DNA of 60,000 nucleotides, taken from contig CAIIXF020000004.1 of assembly GCA_903813345.2 (NCBI GenBank), positions 20,496,477 through 20,556,476 on the forward strand, in the 5' to 3' direction. A model generated the notes under the pieces. It was not told where the DNA came from. It saw only the letters and a program-made list of their open reading frames with translations, and searched no databases. Made by a program: the position numbers and the translations under genes. The DNA is from Owenia fusiformis (lineage: Eukaryota; Annelida; Polychaeta; Sabellida; Oweniidae). Of this stretch, positions 34,270 to 45,300 are shown one piece after another (the first letter of the stretch is position 1; each line of letters opens with the position of its first letter).

Positions 34270-35398
34270 AAATAAAAAATAAATCTCGTAAAATTTTACG
34301 ATGTTTATGTCATATGGGTATGATCATTGTGATGAATCGAAGAGAATCTGAAAAGTAAATAAATACTACTAAGTTAGACATAACATTGCTTATTTGACGA
34401 TGTTTATGTTACATGGGCTTGATCATTGTGATAGAGAGAATCTGAAAAGTAAATAAAAACTAATTACATAACTTTGCTTATTTGCGAATATTTATGTCAC
34501 ATGGGCATGATCATTGTGATGAAGAGAATCTGAAAGTAAATAAATGCTACTAACATATCATTGCTTTTTTGCACATGTTGATGTCACATGGGCATGATCA
34601 TGGTGATGAAGAGAATCTGAAAAGTAAATGAATACAACTTGCATAACATTGCTTATTTGACGATTTTTATGTCTCATGGCATGATCATTGTGATAGAAAG
34701 AATCTGAAAAGTAAATAAAAACTAATTACATAACTTTGCTTATTTGCGAATATTTATGTCACATGGGCATGATCATTGTGATGAAGAGAATCTGAAAGTA
34801 AATAAATACTACTAACATAACTTTGCTTATTTGCGAATATTTATGTCACATGGGCTTGATCATTGTGATAGAGAGAATCTGAAATGTAAGTAAACACTAC
34901 TAACATAACATTGCTTATTTGCACATGTTTATGTCTCATGGGCATGATCATTGTGATAGAGAGAATATGAAAAGTAAATAAAAACTAATTACATAACTTT
35001 GCTTATTTGCACATATTTATGTCACATGGACATGATCATTGTGATGAAAAGAATCTGAAAACTAAATAAACACTACTAACATAACTTTGCTTATTTGCGA
35101 ATATTTATGTCACATGGACATGATCATTGTGATGAAAAGAATCTGAAAACTAAATGAACACTACTAACATAACATTGCTTATTTGTACATGTTTATGTCA
35201 AATGGACATGATCATTGTGATGAAGAGAATCTGAAAGTAAATAAATACTTCTAACATAACAATGCTTATTTGACGATGTTTATGTCACATGGCCATGATC
35301 ATTGTGATGAAGAGAATCTGAAAAGTAAATAAATATTACTTACATAACATTGCTTATTATCACATGTTTATATCACATGGACATGACCATTTTGATAA
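34270..35398 (+). repeat. 88-bp minisatellite, about 13 copies
   Basis: The word TGATCATTGTGAT and its variants occur at about 34321, 34420, 34508, 34594, 34682, 34770, 34858, 34945, 35033, 35121, 35209, 35296 and 35384. Spacing is 86-88 bp after the first interval of 99. Each unit also has CTTATTTGC, TTTATGTCACATGG, GAGAATCTGAAA and GTAAATAAA blocks. The 84-codon ORF at 34104-34358 runs into the first unit and shows no domain. Two more units lie at about 38395-38560. Confidence 0.9.
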
Positions 35399-36239
35399 AG
35401 ACTACCGGTATCAACGTTTATATAGACCGTGCTAAATATGGTCCCTTAGAAGTCCTGGAAAATATTGTCCTGGACTATATTATCTAGAATGACAAGGTCG
35501 ATGGACTATATTTCCTTTGATATTTTAGTCCGTTTGCTTGAACTGGGTGTCCGGGGCGGACTTTAAATAGCAAATGATGGCCTCTAACTAGTCACACCGG
35601 ACCATATTTTCTGGTTATACATGTCCATGGACATGTATATAAATGAAGTGTCTGTTTAATTAATAGTTCATTGACATACAAGACCGTTCATGTAATACTG
35701 CTATGTCATCCAAAACCAAGTGAATCTAGCTGAAAAATACAAATCATTAATTTCGAAGTTTCACGTTTTACCACTTGAGATGCTGAAGGATGTAGGAATT
35801 GTTTAAGACATTGGCAATGAACTCACAATATTTTCACTTGGCACCTTTTGAGGTGGATCCCGGCTATGGCATTGATGGTTGAGAAATAGGGATCGAAACC
35901 AGCCATAGTTTTTTCCTGATGACCATTGTGAATTATTGTGTTTTATGGATTATGGCGACGGCTTTTGTGAATGGATGTTGACCCTTTGAAACGCCTATGG
36001 ACTTGGAGACTGGATTTTATCTATCCCACATCATTTGCGACTGAATGATTTATCTTGTATGAGTACTTGTATCTACAACTATTTTTGAGATTATGAGTAT
36101 TGGCTATCAATTGGCTATCAATTTCTAATTTTTTCTTCAACATGTATTGTAATGACTTCAGTATGAATGAAATGTCCCTTGGTCTTCTGGTCTTGGATTG
36201 TGATATTGGTTCTTGAATGGTGGGGGAAAAGGGGGTATA

Positions 36240-36460
36240 ACACCCCAGTCACATTTATCGTACGGAGGGCGTGCGTCGACCGCAGATCAATTAAATCAGT
36301 GTATTTCTGCGGCGAGCGTAGGAAAACTACGCTCGCCTTGCAGCCTCCGTACGGCGTATCCAGTTTTTTTACAGGCCGCAGGGTCGCCGTAGAAATTATA
36401 ACTCGGAGTTATAATATTTGTTCATTTCTGAGGTCCGCGTAGAAATCAACTGGCTCAACA
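36240..36460 (-). repeat. Inverted copy of the CG-richer repeat at 21615-21910
   Basis: GCGGCGAGCGTAG, CTCCGTACGGCGTA and GATCAATTAAATCAGTG match the reverse complement of the copy at 21615-21910. The ORF at 36167-36442 crosses it and is not considered a gene. Confidence 0.6.
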
Positions 36461-37253
36461 AGATTGAATCATTATTTGTCAATGTTTCACGATCACTTTT
36501 CATTTGATATTACATCCTAGCACTATGAATAACATTTATAAATTGTCCTGATGTGTATAAAATGAAAATAAGTATCATTTATCAACAGAAATTTAAAATT
36601 CGCCGTGCGGCTGCCGTGGGAAATGTGACTGCAAAAGTATAAGACTGGGGTGTTAGACATTGTTTCTTTTCACGTTAGATCATGGTTTTGGACTATATGG
36701 GGCTTGTTTTTCTTGACTGGTATGCACTTAGAGTTTGCTTTTTCTTGCTAAGTTCCATTACAACTTTTGGTCCTTTCCCTTTGGCCCAAGTGCTTATATA
36801 TTTAAGAATAATATAATTTTATTCTGCAGTTCTGTCACAAACAAAATTAAATGATTCTAGTAATGATTCAAGTCAGTGAATCGAGTGCAATTATGCGTGA
36901 CAATATACTCACTTATTCTAATGTTTAAGATGTATATACTACAAATGGGACTATTCTGCCCAGTGTAGTCTCTAGACAAATGTAAGTAGACGACATAGTC
37001 CCCCGAGAATTATTCAACTAGAAAAATAAGGACAAGTTGTCTTGGGGACAGAGGCAACCAGAAAATATAGTCCACTTGGAAATGTACAACTAGAAAATTA
37101 AGGATAAGTTGTCTCGGGGACAGAATTAACTAGAAATTGTAGTCTCATGTGCGTGCATTAATATTAAGAATAATCTCAAGAAAATGAGGAAACGAATACT
37201 GTATGCCAATGCATTAATATTTAATTCCATTTTATGCAGAACATGGTAACCCC

Positions 37254-38054
37254 GTATCACACCAAACTAGTTCTTACCCGTTCTTGCCAGTCCTACGAAA
37301 ACGTCGTAAAAGGGGCTCAATCTGATTGTGGTCGGGAAATATGTCTAAAATAATTAGCTACTTCGTTCATAAACAGTCTTCAATACGTCCATCTCATTCG
37401 CAGTTCGTTCAGATCGCACCACGTCGGTGTGCAACGTCGTATAACGCGTCCTTTAGTCTAGAAGGTCATCATGACCTGATTACAGAACGGTATGGTCGCC
37501 ATCGATTTTTGAATCATTTCAAAAATATAAAATCACCTTTCCGTCTGAGAACTTTCATGAAGTTCGTTAATAGTCCTTAGAAAGTTGCAATTACGTTCAT
37601 TCCGTTGGCACACAGTTTAAAACCAGTTTTGAAGAACGCAGTGGCAACTTGTTTGGTGTGATAGCTTTATTTTTGCTAACTCGTTCATTAGCAGTCTTAA
37701 ATACGTTCTTAATCAGTTTGAACCCGTTTGCAATTAGTTCTACCTCGTTCTCAATACGTCCTCAGACAGTTCAACTCGTTGTAAAAACGTCCCTAGCAGG
37801 ATTGAAGTACGACGGTTCCGTTCGTATTACGTCCAGCTCGTCGTTAGTACGTTGTCACTCGTTCCAATTGTAGAACGTGACGACCATGAGAGCATTTTGA
37901 GCATGTTCTAAGTTCTAGGGGACCTACCCGTTCAAATACGTTCGATGAAGTTTGTAAATAGACCCCAAACGGTTCTAAGTACGTCCAGTCAGTTCGTACA
38001 CAGTTGAAGCTCGTTTTCGAGAACGTAGTGAGAACTAGTTTGGTGTGATAGAGT
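37254..38054. mobile_element. 0.8 kb element with TATCACACCAAACTAGTTCT termini and a periodic CGTTC interior
   Basis: The left end TATCACACCAAACTAGTTCT (37254) is the reverse complement of the right end ending at 38054. A third occurrence (TTGTTTGGTGTGATAG) lies mid-element at about 37653-37668, so this may be two head-to-tail pieces or a tandem insertion. The interior repeats TCGTTC, ACGTCC and CAGTTC words every 10-15 bases. Three short ORFs inside lack domains. Confidence 0.55.
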
Positions 38055-38394
38055 AGGAGTCGATCCACAGCAAAGGCAACGGCCAGAAGACTGTTTAATC
38101 CATTATACTAATGGTGATGGGAAGCCAGCAGATTTTTAATTCATCAAATTATATATTACAGTACTACTATAGTACGACATCTATACATTTGAAAATATAG
38201 ATAACAGATATGTCAACGTATTTATAGTCCGTCAGTATATATAGTCCTATATAGTCCTATATGTTTACCAATACAGAAAATATGGTCCGGTTAAGACCAA
38301 ACACCCTAGGGTGTATGGTCTCCCGGACCATATATTCAGGGAGAATAAATTTACGTCTGGCAGGTATAATAAATAAGTACTCTTGTAACATTTT

Positions 38395-38560
38395 AGTCGA
38401 AGGGCTTATTTTCGCTTGTTTATATGTCACATGGGCATGATCATTTCAATGAAGAGTACCTGTATAGTAAATAAGTTATCGTCTTTGATTGTCTTATTTG
38501 CGCTTGTTCATGTCATATAATTATGACCATTAGTACCTGTATTTAAGGAGTTCAGTACTC
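38395..38560 (+). repeat. Two detached units of the 88-bp minisatellite
   Basis: TTATATGTCACATGGGCATG followed by TGATCATTT, and one period later TTCATGTCATATAATTATG followed by a degenerate ACCATT, about 86 bp apart. They match the array ending at 35398. Confidence 0.7.
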
Positions 38561-38689
38561 TTATTTGTAATGTAACGTTTGTCAAAAAAGCAAATGAAAT
38601 ACAGTGAAAACTGATTGACCAAGGGGTCACTGTTAGATTGTTTGCTTAACGAATACGTGTATACAGTTTCCAATAGTCCTTTCACTCAA

Positions 38690-38935
38690 TTTATTAAATC
38701 TTCCAAATGTGTAAATACACTCTATTATACCTAACCCTAGAAATGAATAAGATACTCTGTTTGTCTAATGGTATTGTTAAGTATATTTTTGAAAGTACAT
38801 GTACCTTATTAACATTCTAACAGTCATCCGATAAACCATTCATGAGAAACAGACAAATAAAAAAAAATAACAGAATCATTATTATAAGCCAATTGGGTTG
38901 CTCATGAACACCAAATGCAAATAGCTAATAGAGTG
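38690..38935 (-). repeat. Inverted partner of the intron 10 segment at 33055-33275
   Basis: Reverse-complement match to the copy 1 intron 10 segment (TGCTCATGAACACCAAATGC and neighbours). It lies 390 bp upstream of the copy 2 start codon. Confidence 0.7.
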
Positions 38936-39323
38936 AAATAGCAAATTGATATTTGTTTTCATGTTCTTTAAAAACGGATAAAATTGACAATTGCTGTACT
39001 CAAAACAATCTCTCTGCTGCGACTAAGGACATGTATGGTGTACTGTAATCTATAACTATGGCATTCTTCGAAACTACCATCTAGATTGCATGTCAGAATG
39101 CATTATACATGAATATGAACTATAAAGTTGCATCCATAAACTTTTAATCTAATTTTACTTTCAAAAGTTTTTCAATAAATTTTACATCTCATTATATTAT
39201 AATCAAAACGTTTTCAATACATTGTATTATGCGAAGAATAGGGCGATATAAATGAATTTTAAGACATTTTTCCACACACGTGGAGTTTAACTAGTAAATA
39301 CACACTCAGAATACTTCAGCGCC

Positions 39324-42300
39324 ATGGAAAATATTAAATTAAAAATGGGTTTTGACGACCTAATACCAGAGTTAGGAGGAGACGGAAGATATCAAGCGCT
39401 TGCCGTAATATCATTCTTATTGTTCTATGCTGCAACTGCATGGCAGTACAATATTACAGTATTCATCGCCGCTCATATGCAACATTGGTGTCATGTGCCA
39501 GAGTTAGCCCATCTCAACCACACAACATTTATGCACATAGCTGTTCCCCTCGAGGAAAATCAGTTCGGAGAAGCCATGTACAGTCAATGCAGGGTCTATG
39601 ATCTCAACTACTCCAGCGTCACAGCGGAAGGTGTGACTAACTGGATCCCTAATGGCAACACCAGTACAAGGAAATGCAACGGATATGTCTACGATACTAG
39701 CAGGTTCACGTCAACACTTGTAAGCCAGGTAAACAACTCATATATGATATAAGCAGGTACACATCAACACTTGTAAGCCAGGTAAGGTAAACATTTCATA
39801 TATGATACTAGCAGGTTCACGTCAGCGCTCGTCACGTCAACACTTGTAAGCCAGGTAAAGAATTTATATATGATACAAGCAGATTCACGTCAACACTTGT
39901 AAGTAAGGTAAACAATATAAATATGATACTATCTCTAAAAGGTGAAACGACATTTGTGGGCAAGGTAGACAACTCATGTATGATCACTGGCACGCCACTC
40001 GATAACGACAGTTATACCCGAAAGGGACCGTTTCGGTAACACCGTTTTGGTAACAAAATGTTTGAACCTAAACGGTACGATTTTTCTAGGCAGAATTTCC
40101 CATTACATGTTTATCACAAACATGTGCCAGTTTCATATATCTAAGATAATGTACATGTTCCGACAAATGATTCAGAAGACAACAGAATCGTCGTTTTTTA
40201 CCTTAAGTTATTTATACGTAAACGGACTTTAAAAACGGTTAAAGTCCCCGTCTAAAGTTTGAAAATATTTTTTTATCATTCATTTACTATTTGTCAGGAC
40301 TTAAAAAGTGATTTTAGAGATTTTTGAACAAAAAAAATTTTTTGAAAAAAAAGTTGTGAGCATTTCATTTCACAAATATTCAAATTTCCCGCCATTTTTA
40401 AAAAAAAGTTGAAATTTCTTAATCATCAAATATTTCTTAGTGCATTTCAAAAAAGATTATCTTTTTAACACCAATGCAAAGATTGAACAAAGGACACACT
40501 ATTTCAATAATAAAATGCCATAATTAATGGGCCACTTCAATGTTTTAGCATATCAAAAATATTTTGAAACATTAGTGATGTCACTAAGGTACCAAAAACT
40601 TTTTGAAAAAAATTGAAATTTTTTTTTCGATGTCAATCTTTTCTAAATATGCTAGACTTTCATAAAAAACCAATGTTGATTGTCTAACCAGGTTAAAAGG
40701 AAGAATAAATTATGTTTTAGATATCATTTTACCATTGGTTTCTATGAGAACTAAAATTTTGAAATCCATTTTTCTCAGAACCATTTTCATGCACTGATAA
40801 GTTCATTTCTCGCTTATTTATGAACCGATTTTTTTAATTGTTTCGGCAAAAAACATGGGAGGATGAATGCTACGCATTGGTATGAATTGTGGCTAATTAG
40901 AAGATATGAGTGACCTCTAAAAGTTGGTGTTAAATAAATTCACAAATTTTGGAACAAAAAGTCTATCAAAAACCACTTTTTGAAATTTAAAAAAAAAGTT
41001 TCACATATCACACTTTGATAACATTGGGTAAGACTACAATATAAGCCAAAGTGGTTTAAACTTTATATGGGGCCTTTAAGAACTGCACGTCTTATAACCC
41101 ATTCCAGAGCACTCCGGGACGCGGGAAATATACTGAGGAAAAGATGAACATGTATTCCTTACCCGATGATCAGGTTTCAGAGACATATCAACCGGGAATA
41201 TATTCCATATCCGGGCAAATATTTTCCGTTAATCCCGCTCCAACGAGGATCCGGGACATGTAAATCGTATGTCCCGCATGAGCCGTTCTGGATCCGGCCC
41301 CTGGAATTCATGTCACTATTTCAACACTGAACTAAACAAGAGACAGAGGTGCAAAATGAACGGAGTTAACAACATTTAAGATTTAAAACATCAAGTAATG
41401 TGGATGAATTCTTAGTAAACACAGAAAATGAACATACCGCAAGAAAAACTCGTTTTGATGTTCAAGTACTGAACAAATATTTCACTCTATTGAGGTGAAT
41501 ACCTGTACATCTTTCGAAGTGATATTCCACGAAGGGCAAGTGGAATATCACCTTGTGAAAGTGCTACAGGTATTCACCGAAAATAGAGTGAAATATTTGT
41601 TTTATTATATCACTGTCTAGCTAAACATCCCTAATATCATTAAGTCATAGGTTACATTGAAATACATTGAATCTACTCGGTTCGTCTGCAATTTTGACTT
41701 ACACTGAACTAAATTAGTTACACTGAACGAAAACAAATTCTTTGAAAATTCCCGGGAGCGTGGGATATCGCTAGATATCTCACGGTTGTCTTATCTGATT
41801 AGCATTGCCATTGAATATCGCCAGATATCCCACGACATGTGACCCGGTTTTGACCAATCATACTGTCGCTAGCTAGATAGTGATATAATAATGAAAGATA
41901 TTGGCCACTAAGTAGGAACCCCGGCCTTTTCGATCTGCTTATTATTTCAAACCTCATCAGGTATGGAATACAACTTACAGTTATGCACTGTAGGATTTGA
42001 TACAGAAAGTTCCGCTTAGGATACACAATATATCTTCCTTTGGATATATTGTATATCACTCGGAATATTCCCTTATCCAAAACCTCCCAGTACATAACCC
42101 CGATGTATTCTACACTCGACGACGGTTCAGGGACATATTAGCGGGAATTTTTTCAATATCCAGGTCATTATAGGGCTGAAAATGTTTAATTCAATTTTTT
42201 TTAAATAGCATATTTGCATTCTCAATGTTTACTGTTTTAAATCTTAAATGTATGGTATTAAATCCTAAACAGTTTGCATGTATAAATTTATTTTTACATT

Positions 42301-45300
42301 TTGTAGTATGATTTGGTATGCGACCGGAAATGGCTGTATACCTTGGCAGCGTCGGCATTCATGGCGGGACTGTTCTGCGGTGCGTTCTGTTCCGGAGCTT
42401 TGGCAGATAGGTCAGCAATTGTATACTCCTTTATTGATAGATTTGAAATCCCCTTTCGCTATCGAATTTCTCAAAATAAAGCCTACTTAGGGGGTGGGTG
42501 AGTAGGCGTGCCTCGAGATGATACAAAATAATATAAAAATAGTTTTCTTTCTTCATACACTGTGTCATATGTCGCTTCGATCAATCTTTAGTTTTTCTTG
42601 ATTGTCAAATAATTTTTAATTTTTCTTTTTTCAAATAGATTTGGGCGGCAACGAACTTGTTTTATAATGTTCGCTCTTCACTTTTTGACGACCATGGGAG
42701 CAGCTGTGGTCCCCGACTATGCAGCGTTCCTCGTTCTTCGTGGGCTTGTTGGGGCATCAGGATTGGGCGCATATACGACGCTTTATGCCTACAGTAAGTG
42801 CGGTGTTCATTGCCTATGCGGTACATACGTTTTGCAGTTCAACCTATCCATATATGTTTAGTTTTGGGAACTAATACATATTATCAATTTCCAAATCATG
42901 AAGCCAATTTCAGTTTATGTCATCGTCGTCGTCGTTGTACATGTAATATTGATTGTTGACTTGGTGCTTTGGTATATTTTATATCAGATCCCCTTACACT
43001 TACACTGTTCCCCAATTTGGATAATTGGTCAAAGTGAAACGGATATTTATCAATACAAATTAGGACTGCATTTCCTGGGGAACAAAATTTCCTTTTGCAC
43101 TGTAATGACTTCATATCGATCGATGGATGGATAGATACAATTTATGTTTAATGATTTGTAGATCTCGAGGCCATGTCCAAGGAGGCCAGGTCCAAGGCAT
43201 TTTATATTATTATGATGGGGCGCTTGGCAAAAGGTGGTTTAGTGTTTCTAGCTTATTTCATACGAAACCATATACATCTTCAGATCGCTGCCTCTGTATG
43301 TCTACTACCAGGATTGATAGTGGTATTGTGAGTATATCGAGTCAGTAATTTGTACAATCTCTCAAAAATGATTTCTTCCACTAGTCTCTTAGCAGAGTCA
43401 CATCGTTTGCTGACTGGAGTTTTTGTATTTAGTCTCCCTTTCCTTTCTTTAGTTTCCTACCCGAGTCCCCGCGCTGGCTGATGGCAACTGGGCGTTGGAA
43501 CGAGGCAGAAGCCGTGTGTAAGAAGATCGCTCGTATCAACCGTGTAAAACTTTCCGAAGACTTTAACTTGGATAAATATAGAGAAGTACATGTTTTTCTT
43601 TAAATAATCCAATATGACTTTAGTCATTTCAGTGTATTTATTCCGATTTCATATAATATATATTTTTTAGATTTTTCGAAGTTTGGACCAAAAGCTGTTG
43701 ATGATTGTTTAAAAACGACCTTAACTGTCCATTAACCTTCAGTTGCAAAAGATTCTTGACATGTATTCTATTAAACCTGTCCAATTAAATTCTTTGCCAT
43801 ATTTTGAGTCACTCTGTTGACCTTTCCATGTCAGGCATACTACGAAAACAAAACATGTGAGGAAAACGAAGACAATGGCAAGACGAATGCAACAATACTG
43901 GATTTATTCAGAACCCCACGTCTCAGGAAACGAACAATTTTAACATATTGTATGTGGTAAGTATAGTGATTTCGATTCATCGAACTATCAAGATCCTATT
44001 CCGTGGGACGTTTGCTCACCGGAAAACGTGCCATTTGACAACGTTTTTGAATGTGCACGTGCAGTGGAGTAAAAGGGGATTATTGTTACTGTTTATTCTA
44101 ATCTTAGAGTATGAGGTTGAGAGGATCACACTCTGATGGCGGACAAATGATAATTTGGTACTCACTCTCTGTACATTTCTTGGACTACATTTACATCCGG
44201 CATATTTGAATTCGTTTACTTACACCACGCTTTTTCTGTGTTCCACTTCATATCTATTAAATGTCTCGTTTGCATATGACCTCGTTGTTGTACTAATTTG
44301 ACATGTAATATTTTGACATAATTCCAACCAATCTTATTTCAAGGTTTACAATGATTTTCCTTGCCTTTGGAATTGACCTCAATGTTGAGAAAATCATCCC
44401 TGGTGATGTGTATTTGAATATGCTCTCAATGACGTGTTTGAATGAGGTATGTATCATACAGTTGCAATAGACATTTCCGACAAAACCTCGCACTGTTTGG
44501 CACACCAGGCAATGATGGATGATTCCAATAGTAGCAATCTGCCCAAGTAAAAGTCCCGTTTAAGACCAAGCAAAATAGGATTAACTTATTGCTAATTTTG
44601 AAAAAGTACAACCTACCGTACATGTATATGACATCATCAATCTCGCCAATATATTTTAGCTTATTTTATATTACAAAAGGTGGCAGCGTTTATTGGAGAT
44701 GTCTTTTGTAACACTTTCCCTCCAAAGGTTAAACATGCCAAACAGAAGTTCCCTTTTAAAAATTACATTAATTGGTTCAGGACTGTTTATCGATCGCAAT
44801 GAATGGTAACAAAAATATTCATCATTAATCTCGACCCTTTTTAAATAAGAAACACACGATTTTAACATAGACTAAAACACACTTTCCAACTTTTGTGTGG
44901 ATCATTCTAATGAGAACTTTCAAATGGGAACCAATGTGGGAACTTTTACAATGGGAACTTTTGGTTACCAAACGAATGAAGGGTTTGCATGAATCAATTT
45001 GATTAGCGATAAAGTCGTTCAGTAATAAATACCTCGTTTCATAGATCAGTGGAATATATCCTTTAGCCAATCATTTTAAATTAGCTTGCTTCTGTGATTT
45101 CCCTCATTTCAGACATTTCAGTCTTAGAATTATTTCAACAAGTAAGACACCGCATACAAATCCATCTGAAAATTAAAACTTTAATGAAACAACATCCGTT
45201 ATGCCGATGTGGCCAATCAGAATTTTGGGTACAAAAAAATGCATGTTTCTTTATATAATAGACCTTATATAACATAGGGACTCGCCTTATTAATATTTTA

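Larger units (their letters stand above)
35420..38350. mobile_element. Composite insertion splitting the 88-bp minisatellite
   Basis: Minisatellite units stop at about 35398 and resume at about 38395. Both ends of the intervening DNA are rich in ATATGGTCC, TAGTCCT and GGACTATA words (35430-35640 and 38225-38340), with further copies at 36955-37145. This suggests an element with related but imperfect ends. Nested within it are the CG-rich repeat (36240-36460) and the TIR element at 37254-38054. No transposase was seen. Confidence 0.45.
33547..39323. other. Intergenic region between the two SLC22 copies
   Basis: No gene was found. In order it contains the copy 1 3' flank, the 88-bp minisatellite, a composite segment rich in TAGTCC/GGACTA words (about 35400-38350), two leftover minisatellite units (about 38395-38560), an inverted duplicate of intron 10 (about 38690-38935) and the AT-rich upstream region of copy 2. 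Confidence 0.65.

Noticed and set aside
34104-34358. 84-codon basic ORF
   Set aside because: It runs into the first 88-bp minisatellite unit and shows no domain or splice signals.
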